Assembly: GCA_017547995.1 (NCBI GenBank)
Contig: JAFYNW010000156.1
Location: forward strand, 1-10,760
Direction of reading: 5' to 3'
From: Clostridia bacterium
GTDB taxonomy: Bacteria > Bacillota > Clostridia > Oscillospirales > Butyricicoccaceae
DNA: 10,760 nucleotides
This document shows positions 1 through 5,760 of the stretch, piece after piece (position 1 is the first letter of the stretch; each line of letters begins with the position of its first letter). The notes under the pieces were generated by a model, which did not search any database, had not been told where the DNA came from, and was given only the letters and a program-made list of their open reading frames with translations. Position numbers and translations under genes: made by a program.

Positions 1-37
1 GAGCGAAAATAATAACCGATGCGATATATCTGCTCAT
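1..37 (-). CDS. Start of a small membrane-associated protein, possibly DUF4363 (partial)
   Basis: Only the first 12 codons are in the window, read on the minus strand from an ATG at 37-35: MSRYIASVIIFA, a short basic start followed by a hydrophobic stretch, as in a membrane anchor or signal sequence. A strong AAAAAGGAGG-type ribosome binding site lies just upstream, inside the end of the yetF-like gene. The ATG overlaps that gene's TGA stop (ATGA), so the two are translationally coupled. In Clostridia, DUF421 genes are often followed by a DUF4363 gene, and the visible residues fit that, but 12 residues cannot prove the family. The identity is inference from context. Confidence 0.45.
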   Translation of the reverse strand, partial: MSRYIASVIIFA

Positions 38-711
38 TTGCCCTCCTTTTTCACGATTATCACGTTTTTATCCTCGTCACAGAGCATAAAGTAAATTACC
101 TTTACAGATTCGATTTTATTTGACTTAAGCGTAGATTTAACCCACTCGTCATCAATGCCGAGAATAGAATAGGTTGTCTTATTCACGTAGCCGTCGGCAA
201 TCACAGTATAATACACGGGCGAGACGTCGACAGCAGTGTCTGCAGTGTATGGAGTAAGCGGCTGATGTATATCCTTGAGCAAAACGCTCAGCTGACCGTT
301 GGTTTCAAGCCTTGCAAGGCGTATCGTATCGAGGTCAAACACGTCCTTCAGACGCAAATCCTCCTGCAAATCCTCGATACTAAGCCGTGTAGCCTTGAGG
401 GCTTTCTGGTTTATAATGCCGTCTGTAATAAGAATCACAGGCTTACCCGTCAGTATTTCGCGGAATTTCGGTATTTTCAGAGACAAAAACGATACGAAAA
501 TCTCGGCTGAAATAAGTGTAAGTATGGGAATAATACCGTAAGACAGCGGAATATCGAGATTTTGCATAGGCACGCTGGCGACGGCCGAAACAAGAATTGT
601 TATAACAAGCTCGCTTGGCTGCATTTCGCCAACCTGACGCTTGCCCATCATTCTTATAGCCGCTATTACTATTATATATAGTATTAAAGTTCTTACAAAT
701 GGTATAAACAT
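34..711 (-). CDS. YetF/DUF421 family membrane protein
   Basis: A 225-residue protein of the DUF421 (YetF) family, known as dimeric membrane proteins of uncertain function; some members act in spores. It has three likely N-terminal membrane helices (about residues 4-20, 34-48 and 58-78). The family signature GKRQVGEMQPSELV is at 23-36. A soluble C-terminal domain carries the conserved GKPVILI (89-95), the IEDLQEDLR segment (112-120) and ETNGQLSV (136-143). The ATG at 711-709 is chosen because a GGAGGG box lies 4-5 bases upstream and the product begins like other family members. An in-frame TTG at 741 would add ten residues that contain the ribosome binding site itself. The gene is divergent from the folate gene and coupled to a downstream gene by ATGA overlap. 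Family assignment is firm; the physiological role is unknown. Confidence 0.9.
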   Translation of the reverse strand: MFIPFVRTLILYIIVIAAIRMMGKRQVGEMQPSELVITILVSAVASVPMQNLDIPLSYGIIPILTLISAEIFVSFLSLKIPKFREILTGKPVILITDGIINQKALKATRLSIEDLQEDLRLKDVFDLDTIRLARLETNGQLSVLLKDIHQPLTPYTADTAVDVSPVYYTVIADGYVNKTTYSILGIDDEWVKSTLKSNKIESVKVIYFMLCDEDKNVIIVKKEGK

Positions 712-765
712 AATGCCCTCCGCAGATATATTTTGCACCAATCAACGACGTTTATACTTATATGG

Positions 766-793
766 TTGAAAAAATGGTAAACTGTGATATAAT
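766..793 (+). promoter_or_regulatory. Sigma-A promoter for the folate cyclo-ligase gene
   Basis: TTGAAA at 766-771, a 16-base spacer and TATAAT at 788-793, with an extended -10 (TGA directly before TATAAT). It lies about 36 bases upstream of the ATG at 830. This is a near-consensus housekeeping promoter. I see no equally good promoter for the divergent yetF-like gene on the other strand. Confidence 0.8.
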
Positions 794-829
794 GGTTTAT
801 ATATTATATAATGTAAGGCGGAAAGTGAT

Positions 830-1390
830 ATGATATCCAAAAGCGAAATCAGAAGAATCAATAAAGACAAGCGAAAGGCTATGACAAAGGAAGAGGTAGC
901 GGAGAAAAGCGCACTTGCTCAGCACGCCTTTCTCGAAAGTGAGCTTTATAAAAATGCTTCACAGATTATGCTTTATATGCCGCTTGGCAACGAAATCGGC
1001 ACGGACGAGATGCTCAAGGCCGCATTTAATGATGATAAAAAGGTGGTTTTGCCTGTTACAAACGGTGAAACAGGGGAGATAACCCCATATCTTATCACAA
1101 AGGACACACAGTTTGCCGTCGGTGCATTCAAGGTGAAGGAGCCGGTAAATGCCCAGATTGCTGACGTGACAAAGACAGACGTCATCATCGTGCCGGGCAT
1201 TGCCTATGACAGAAAGGGAGCAAGAGTAGGCTTCGGCAAGGGATGCTATGATATGCTTTTGTGCAAATCAGATGCAATCAAAATAGGATATTGCTATGAA
1301 TATCAGATATGCGAGGGGATAGAGGACGAGGCGCATGATATGCGTATGGACCATCTTCTTACGGAAAAGGGAATAACTTCGATAAAATAA
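830..1390 (+). CDS. 5-formyltetrahydrofolate cyclo-ligase
   Basis: Cytoplasmic enzyme of one-carbon metabolism (5,10-methenyl-THF synthetase family) that uses ATP to convert 5-formyltetrahydrofolate to 5,10-methenyltetrahydrofolate. Length, 186 residues, is normal. The N-terminal basic helix (KSEIRRINKDKRKAM, 4-18) supplies nucleotide-binding residues. LYMPLGNEIGTDE is at 48-60. The hallmark C-terminal motif runs from VPGIAYDR (121-128) through GARVGFGKGCYD (130-141), equivalent to the family's VPG(L/I)AFD...R(L/V)GYGGGYYD. The end, MDHLLTEKGI (173-182), is also typical. The ATG at 830 follows AAGGCGG at 815-821. The gene is a single transcription unit with its own promoter (766-793) and terminator (1397-1424). 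The 5-formyl-THF cyclo-ligase family is clear; family names vary (ygfA, fthC, MTHFS). Confidence 0.95.
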   Translation: MISKSEIRRINKDKRKAMTKEEVAEKSALAQHAFLESELYKNASQIMLYMPLGNEIGTDEMLKAAFNDDKKVVLPVTNGETGEITPYLITKDTQFAVGAFKVKEPVNAQIADVTKTDVIIVPGIAYDRKGARVGFGKGCYDMLLCKSDAIKIGYCYEYQICEGIEDEAHDMRMDHLLTEKGITSIK

Positions 1391-1396
1391 TAACAG

Positions 1397-1424
1397 GACC
1401 GTCAGCGATGACGGTCTTATTTTA
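1397..1424 (+). terminator. Rho-independent terminator after the folate cyclo-ligase
   Basis: Perfect 8-bp stem GACCGTCA (1397-1404) / TGACGGTC (1409-1416) closed by a GCGA tetraloop of the stable GNRA type, followed by TTATTTTA. It starts seven bases after the stop codon. Confidence 0.88.
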
Positions 1425-1428
1425 TGTC

Positions 1429-1455
1429 CACTTTATAGGATAACTCTATAAAGTG
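1429..1455. repeat. Perfect 10-bp dyad, candidate operator
   Basis: CACTTTATAG (1429-1438), a 7-base spacer, then CTATAAAGTG (1446-1455). The arms are perfectly complementary. No U-tract follows, so it does not look like a terminator. The same 10-mer recurs at 1549-1558, and its core recurs with the same 7-base spacing at 1465-1483, which favours a protein-binding site over a chance palindrome. Confidence 0.55.
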
Positions 1456-1464
1456 CTGGTGGCA

Positions 1465-1483
1465 TTATAGATAACGTCTATAT
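1465..1483. repeat. Second copy of the dyad core
   Basis: TTATAG (1465-1470), 7 bases, CTATAT (1478-1483), matching the core of the 1429-1455 dyad in sequence and spacing. It can also be read as the perfect inverted repeat TATAGA-N5-TCTATA (1466-1471/1477-1482). The centres of the two dyads are about 32 bp apart, close to three turns of the helix. Confidence 0.45.
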
Positions 1484-1484
1484 A

Positions 1485-1528
1485 TGCAATATATCCAAAA
1501 GGAAAATTTATGATTTGGCTATATTGCA
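1485..1528. repeat. Long imperfect inverted repeat
   Basis: TGCAATATA at 1485-1493 pairs with TATATTGCA at 1520-1528. After one mismatch (1494/1519), CCAAA (1495-1499) pairs with TTTGG (1514-1518), leaving a 14-base loop. The right arm's TTGCA (1524-1528) could instead pair with TGCAA at 1538-1542. It has no U-tract, so it is not a terminator. It may be an operator or, if transcribed, a leader structure. Confidence 0.5.
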
Positions 1529-1578
1529 CGATATTTATGCAAAACTGACACTTTATAGAGAAAATATATGAGTTAGTT

Positions 1579-1605
1579 TTGACTTATATTGGACTTATCT
1601 ATAAA
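1579..1605 (+). promoter_or_regulatory. Possible weak upstream promoter for oppA
   Basis: TTGACT (1579-1584), a 15-base spacer and TATAAA (1600-1605). The spacer is short, so this is weaker than the promoter at 1630. The putative -10 lies inside the CTATAAAG repeat (1599-1606), so a protein bound to that repeat would block it. Confidence 0.3.
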
Positions 1606-1629
1606 GCACAAAAATCAACGCGAAAATTG

Positions 1630-1658
1630 TTGACTTATCACAAAAGCCATGTTATTAT
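1630..1658 (+). promoter_or_regulatory. Main sigma-A promoter for oppA
   Basis: TTGACT (1630-1635), an ideal 17-base spacer and TATTAT (1653-1658). Transcription should start near 1665, giving a leader of about 50 bases. The leader would begin with a small hairpin, GGCTT-N5-AAGCC (1665-1679), that might protect the 5' end of the mRNA. Confidence 0.75.
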
Positions 1659-1715
1659 CGTCAAGGCTTAAACAAAGCCACAAAAAAATATTTTAAGAAA
1701 GTGAGAAACACACCT

Positions 1716-3686
1716 ATGAAGAAGCTCATTGCTCTTGCTCTTGTTATGGTTATGGCTCTCTCCCTTTTCGCTGGTTGCGCTAAGGAAGAAACAACAACTA
1801 CAACAGCTGCAGCAGGCACAACAACAGCTGCTACAGAAGCAACAACAGCAGCTCCAGAATCCAACGTAGAACCAATCGAAGACCTCATCCTCGCAAAGAC
1901 ATACGGTCTCGAAACATTCAACATCTTTAACACAGAAGGCGCTAACGCACGTGGTATCCTCATCAACCTCGTTGAAGGCCTCCTCGACAACAACAACAAG
2001 TCTCAGTCCATCCCAGCTATCGCTAAGTCCTGGGGTTCTGAAGACGGCAACGTAACATGGAAGTTCGACCTCCGTGACGATGCTAAGTGGGTTGACGTTA
2101 ACGGCAACGAAAAGGCTCCAGTTATCGCAGCTGACTTCGAAGTAGGTATGGAATGGATCCTTAACTTCCACAAGAACGGTGGCTCCAACACATCCAAGCT
2201 CATCGAATTCGTTAAGGGCGCTAAGGAATACTATGAATATACAAAGGAACTCGAACCAGCTGAAGCTCTTGCTCTCACAGCAGGCGAAGGCTCCAAGTTC
2301 CTCGAACTCGTAGGCATCGAAACTCCAGACGACCACACAGTTATCTACACAGCTATCAAGCCTACACCATACTTTGACTCCCTCGCACAGACAACATCCT
2401 TCTACCCAATGTCTCAGGGCATGGTTGATGAAATCGGCGTAGAAAACATCAACTCCATGACAAACGAAAACATGTGGTACAACTCTTGCTACACAATGAC
2501 AGAATACGTTTCCGGTAACGAAATGGTTCTTAAGCCAAACCCACTTTACTGGGACAAGGAAGCTAAGATCTTCAACTCCGTAACACTCAAGCAGGTTGAA
2601 TCCACAGACGTAGCTTACATGCTCTTTGAAAACGGCGAAAACGACTACGTAACACTTAACTACACACAGGTTATGGAAATCTACAACGATCCTAACCACA
2701 AGTACCACGACTACCTCGTAGAACAGAACCCAGGTATGCGTGCTAACCAGATGCACTTCACATACGACAAGTACCTTGCAGACGGCACACCAGATACAAA
2801 CTGGAACACAGCTATCGCAAACCTCAACTTCCGTAAGTCCCTCTACTATGGTATCGACTTCCTCGAATACTACAAGCGCTTCAACCCAATCAACCCAATG
2901 AACTGCGAAAACAACTTCTACACACGTGCTGACCTCGTTTACATGTCCGACGGCACACAGTACGTTGAAGTAGTACGTGACGAAATGGGTATCGACGAAA
3001 AGTCCGATACAAAGATCGCTCAGCTCAACCCAACAAAGGCTGAAGAACACAAGAAGCTCGCTATCGAAGAACTCACAGCACAGGGCGTAACATTCCCAGT
3101 TGTTATCGAATACTACATCGGCTCCTCTCAGGACGCTGTTGACAACGCAAAGGTTCTCGAACAGTCCATGGAAGAATGCCTCGGCGCAGACTACATCGAC
3201 GTTAAGCTCATGGAATACGGCGCAATGTCCGGTACACAGGTACGTGACAACGGTATGTCCGCATTTGCTATCAACTCCTACGCTGGTGCATTCGCTGACC
3301 CATCCACATACCTCACACAGGAAATCTACGGCGATGCTAACGCATTCTACACAAGAAACTACTCCCGTATCAACAACCTCCCAGCAGACAGCGAAGTAGC
3401 TCTTGCTCTCCAGGAATACACAAGACTTTACCACGAAGCTAATGCTATCACAGACGACCACGACGCACGTCTCAGAGCATTTGCTAAGGCTGAAGCATAC
3501 TTCTTCGATCAGGTAATCACAGTTCCTGTTTACATCACAAACAGCTACTGCCTTACAAACATCGACCTCAACTCCCAGATGTACTCCATGCTCGGCGGTT
3601 CCGCAGACAAGATGAAGAACTGGGAAACAAACCTCAACGGTTACACATCCGCAGAAATGGAAGCTATCAGAGCTTCTGCTAAGTAA
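1716..3686 (+). CDS. oppA: Oligopeptide/dipeptide ABC transporter substrate-binding lipoprotein (OppA-like)
   Basis: Extracellular solute-binding protein of family SBP_bac_5 (OppA/DppA), anchored as a lipoprotein, which would capture peptides for the permease encoded downstream. From the ATG at 1716 it is 656 residues: a signal peptide (MKKLIALAL...) and lipobox LFAGC with lipidated Cys21, a flexible Thr/Ala-rich linker (about 25-47), then the binding domain. The family pattern SWGSEDGNVTWKFDLRDDAKW is near 105-125, followed by AADFEVGMEW (138-147). An in-frame GTG at 1701 would add five residues before a well-formed signal peptide and is less likely. No clear Shine-Dalgarno precedes either start; AAGAAAGTGAG is the nearest purine run. 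Codon use is extreme (Thr ACA, Pro CCA, Leu CTC or CTT, almost no TTA, CTA or TCA), suggesting very high expression. The peptide substrate is inferred from family; other small solutes are possible. Confidence 0.9.
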   Translation: MKKLIALALVMVMALSLFAGCAKEETTTTTAAAGTTTAATEATTAAPESNVEPIEDLILAKTYGLETFNIFNTEGANARGILINLVEGLLDNNNKSQSIPAIAKSWGSEDGNVTWKFDLRDDAKWVDVNGNEKAPVIAADFEVGMEWILNFHKNGGSNTSKLIEFVKGAKEYYEYTKELEPAEALALTAGEGSKFLELVGIETPDDHTVIYTAIKPTPYFDSLAQTTSFYPMSQGMVDEIGVENINSMTNENMWYNSCYTMTEYVSGNEMVLKPNPLYWDKEAKIFNSVTLKQVESTDVAYMLFENGENDYVTLNYTQVMEIYNDPNHKYHDYLVEQNPGMRANQMHFTYDKYLADGTPDTNWNTAIANLNFRKSLYYGIDFLEYYKRFNPINPMNCENNFYTRADLVYMSDGTQYVEVVRDEMGIDEKSDTKIAQLNPTKAEEHKKLAIEELTAQGVTFPVVIEYYIGSSQDAVDNAKVLEQSMEECLGADYIDVKLMEYGAMSGTQVRDNGMSAFAINSYAGAFADPSTYLTQEIYGDANAFYTRNYSRINNLPADSEVALALQEYTRLYHEANAITDDHDARLRAFAKAEAYFFDQVITVPVYITNSYCLTNIDLNSQMYSMLGGSADKMKNWETNLNGYTSAEMEAIRASAK

Positions 3687-3690
3687 TCGT

Positions 3691-3718
3691 ATTACACTGA
3701 CAAATCTTTTCGTGTGAT
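3691..3718 (+). other. Minor hairpin after oppA
   Basis: ATTACAC (3691-3697) can pair with GTGTGAT (3712-3718), 7 bp including one G-T wobble, with a 14-base loop. It is followed by A-rich rather than T-rich DNA, so it is not a terminator by itself. It could help stabilise the oppA mRNA 3' end with the stronger hairpin just downstream. Confidence 0.3.
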
Positions 3719-3723
3719 AAAAT

Positions 3724-3760
3724 AAAAATCCTGAAGCACGTTTCGTGCTTTGGGATTTTT
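3724..3760 (+). terminator. Strong terminator/attenuator between oppA and oppB
   Basis: AAAAATCC-TG-AAGCACG (3724-3740), loop TTT, CGTGCTT-TG-GGATTTTT (3744-3760). In RNA the two TG steps form U-G/G-U wobbles, so the stem is a continuous 17 bp with a three-base loop and ends in a U-tract. Placed between the binding-protein gene and the permease genes, it would end most transcripts after oppA. The A-tract on the left arm lets it work in both directions. Confidence 0.88.
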
Positions 3761-3880
3761 ATGTATCAAGGAGAATATACAAATTTTCCATTCAAACCTC
3801 TGTTGGTATATAGAGTATATCAATAATAATAATTTTTTCGCTTTCATAAACCCAGCATATTCCAAAAAGGAGAAATATTC
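3761..3880 (+). promoter_or_regulatory. oppB leader with weak promoter candidates
   Basis: An AT-rich leader between the terminator and oppB. TTGGTA at 3803-3808 with TAATAA at 3827-3832 (18-base spacer) is a possible weak promoter overlapping an imperfect palindrome, GGTATATAGAGTATATC (3805-3821). Neither element is convincing. oppBCDF may therefore rely on readthrough from oppA, on this weak promoter, or on both. Confidence 0.3.
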
Positions 3881-4831
3881 ATGCTGAAATATACAATAAA
3901 AAGACTGTTGCAGTCCTTGTTTACAGTCTTCCTCATTGCATCAATTATCTTTATCCTTATGCGTATGCTTCCTGTTGAAAACTACTTCACAGAAGATGAA
4001 GCTATGAATCTCACAGAAGAACAGCAGCAGGATATCCTCGAAGCAGCAGGCTTGCTTGACCCGTTGCCTGTACAGCTTCTCGACTTCTATAAAGATACGC
4101 TCAAGCTCGATTTCGGTACTTCAAGACGTATCCAGAAGGGTGCACTCGTAGTTGACGTTATCGGCGACAAGTTCACAGTTTCCATGAGAAACGGTGCTAC
4201 AGCACTCTGCATCGCTCTCGTGCTCGGCGTGCTTCTCGGCGTTGGCCAGACACTCAACAAGGAAGGTATCATCGACCACTTCGGTACAGCCTTCACTATC
4301 TTCGTAAACTCTGTTCCAACCATCGTTTCCTTCGCACTCATAATGGTATTTGGCTCTAAAGTATTAGGCCTGCCAACCCTTTACTCTTCCCGTAAGGTAA
4401 TGATGTCCAGCATTATGCCAATCTTCTGCCTCTCTCTCGGCTCTATCGCAGGCTATGCACTCTGGACAAGAAGATACATGGTTGACGAACTCAATAAGGA
4501 CTATATCAAGCTTGCAAAAATCAAGGGCCTTTCCAGAGGCAAGATTATGCTCAAGCACGTTCTCAAGAACGCATTCGTTCCGCTCACACAGTATCTCCCT
4601 GCAGCATTCCTTTCCACAATCGGCGGCTCCATGCTCTGCGAAACATTCTTCTCCGTTCCAGGTATGGGTCCACTTCTTACAACAGGTGTTACAAAGTACG
4701 ACATCAGCGTTGTACAGACACTTTCCATTCTTTACGCATCTCTCGGTGTTCTTGGTGCATTCCTCGGTGACGTGCTCATGATCATCTTCGACCCACGTAT
4801 CTCACTCTTGACTAAGGAGGAATCCAGATAA
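3881..4831 (+). CDS. oppB: Oligopeptide ABC transporter permease (OppB-like)
   Basis: Inner-membrane permease subunit of the peptide importer, 316 residues, normal for OppB/DppB. An N-terminal membrane helix (about 10-28) is followed by an extracytoplasmic loop and the family element LDFGTSRR (76-83). The core BPD_transp_1 domain (about 100-305) has further helices near 107-122, 138-160, 178-196, 238-252 and 280-302. The cytoplasmic EAA loop that docks on the ATPases is around 200-235 (DYIKLAKIKGLSRGKIMLKH). CETFFSVPGMGPLL (253-266) and the C-terminal DPRISL are typical. AAGGAG lies 8 bases before the ATG. The stop overlaps the oppC ATG by one base (TAATG), implying coupled translation. The first third has less biased codons than oppA, including a TTA later on. 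Confidence 0.93.
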   Translation: MLKYTIKRLLQSLFTVFLIASIIFILMRMLPVENYFTEDEAMNLTEEQQQDILEAAGLLDPLPVQLLDFYKDTLKLDFGTSRRIQKGALVVDVIGDKFTVSMRNGATALCIALVLGVLLGVGQTLNKEGIIDHFGTAFTIFVNSVPTIVSFALIMVFGSKVLGLPTLYSSRKVMMSSIMPIFCLSLGSIAGYALWTRRYMVDELNKDYIKLAKIKGLSRGKIMLKHVLKNAFVPLTQYLPAAFLSTIGGSMLCETFFSVPGMGPLLTTGVTKYDISVVQTLSILYASLGVLGAFLGDVLMIIFDPRISLLTKEESR

Positions 4832-5748
4832 TGAAAAAGCAAGATGAACTTTTCCGCTTCCTGGAGTACTCTCCTGAAAACGCTGAAAGAATCGGCTATT
4901 CCGACTATTCCTACTGGAAGAGCGTATGGCAGAACTTCCTCAAGAGAAAGAGCGCGGTATTTATGGCTATCGTATTTATTGCCCTCGTTATCTTCTCTTA
5001 CGTAGCTCTTGCAATCGCAAAGTATGACTACGCAAACCTCAGAATCGACGCGTCCCTTTCCTTCATCTCTCCAAACTCCGAATACTGGTTTGGTACAGAC
5101 AACCTCGGTCAGGACTACTGGTGCCAGGTATGGTACGCAGCACAGATTTCCATCAAGCTCGCTCTCATCGTTGTTTTGGGCGAATGTGCTATCGGTATCA
5201 TCATCGGTTGTGTATGGGGCTACGTACGTCAGCTCGACAGATTCTTCACAGAGCTCTATAACATCATCAACAATATCCCAACACTCATTTACATGACAAT
5301 CATTTCTATGCTCATCGGTCAGAGCTTCGCAACAATGGCAATCTCCATGATTTCCATCGGCTGGCTCAGAATGGCAAGAAACGTACGTAATCTCGTTATG
5401 GTTTACCGTGACAGAGAATACAACCTCGCATCCCGCTGCCTCGGTACACCAATCTGGAGAATTCTCACAAAGAATATCCTCCCATACCTCGTCAGCGTTA
5501 TCATTCTCCGTCTTGCAACTTCTATCCCACAGACAATCGGCCTCGAATCCACACTTTCTTACCTCGGCCTCGGTCTTGGCGTAGATACACCATCCCTCGG
5601 TATCCTTCTCAGAAACTCCCGTGCAACATTCATGCAGTATCCATATCTGCTTGTTTTCCCAGCGGCTATCGTTTCTACAATCACAGTAACATTCTATCTC
5701 GTTGGTAATGCATTCTCCGATGCAGCTGACCCAAGAAACCACGTATAA
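4831..5748 (+). CDS. oppC: Oligopeptide ABC transporter permease (OppC-like)
   Basis: Second membrane subunit, pairing with OppB to form the translocation pore; 305 residues, normal length. A cytoplasmic N-terminal extension (1-35) leads into the OppC_N segment (SVWQNFLKRKSAVF, 31-44) and the first helix (about 43-63). The periplasmic-side motif YWFGTDNLGQDYW (85-97) matches the family's FGTDxLGRD. The EAA loop is around 192-222 (REYNLASRCLGTPIWR). ESTLSYLGLGLG (239-250), the PSLGILLRNS segment (254-263) and the end NAFSDAADPR (293-302) are hallmark features. AAGGAGG at 4814-4820, inside oppB, serves its start. It ends just before the oppD ribosome binding site, so the genes are one operon. 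Family certainty is high; substrate cannot be read from the permease. Confidence 0.94.
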   Translation: MKKQDELFRFLEYSPENAERIGYSDYSYWKSVWQNFLKRKSAVFMAIVFIALVIFSYVALAIAKYDYANLRIDASLSFISPNSEYWFGTDNLGQDYWCQVWYAAQISIKLALIVVLGECAIGIIIGCVWGYVRQLDRFFTELYNIINNIPTLIYMTIISMLIGQSFATMAISMISIGWLRMARNVRNLVMVYRDREYNLASRCLGTPIWRILTKNILPYLVSVIILRLATSIPQTIGLESTLSYLGLGLGVDTPSLGILLRNSRATFMQYPYLLVFPAAIVSTITVTFYLVGNAFSDAADPRNHV

Positions 5749-5760
5749 GGAGGAGTGAAT

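Larger units (their letters stand above)
1425..1629. promoter_or_regulatory. Repeat-rich gene-free region upstream of oppA
   Basis: No protein-coding gene is evident. The region holds a perfect dyad CACTTTATAG-N7-CTATAAAGTG (1429-1438/1446-1455), and a second, weaker copy of its core, TTATAG-N7-CTATAT (1465-1470/1478-1483). It also has a 14-of-15 imperfect inverted repeat (1485-1499/1514-1528), an exact repeat of CACTTTATAG at 1549-1558, and CTATAAAG at 1599-1606. These look like DNA-binding sites or RNA structures controlling oppA; no regulator gene is nearby to pair with them. The repeats are seen directly; the regulatory role is inference. Confidence 0.6.

Noticed and set aside
712..741. 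Earlier TTG start for the YetF-like protein
   Set aside because: The extra ten residues would include the GGAGGG ribosome site that serves the ATG at 711, and family members begin at the shorter start.
1429..1455. Reading the dyad as a terminator for an upstream gene
   Set aside because: There is no U-tract after it, the stem is AT-rich, and a proper terminator already ends the folate gene at 1397-1424.
1788..1856. ACA/GCT-rich low-complexity stretch as a microsatellite or repeat array
   Set aside because: It encodes the Thr/Ala linker after the lipobox, a common clostridial lipoprotein feature, and has no regular unit.
1668..3461. A 597-codon open frame on the minus strand opposite oppA
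   Set aside because: It is in exact codon register with oppA and stays open only because oppA avoids TTA, CTA and TCA codons. The protein is Val/Cys-rich with no recognisable domain and no convincing start signal.
5755..5760. GTG start for oppD
   Set aside because: It overlaps the ribosome site region; the ATG at 5761 has ideal 7-base spacing from AAGGAGG.
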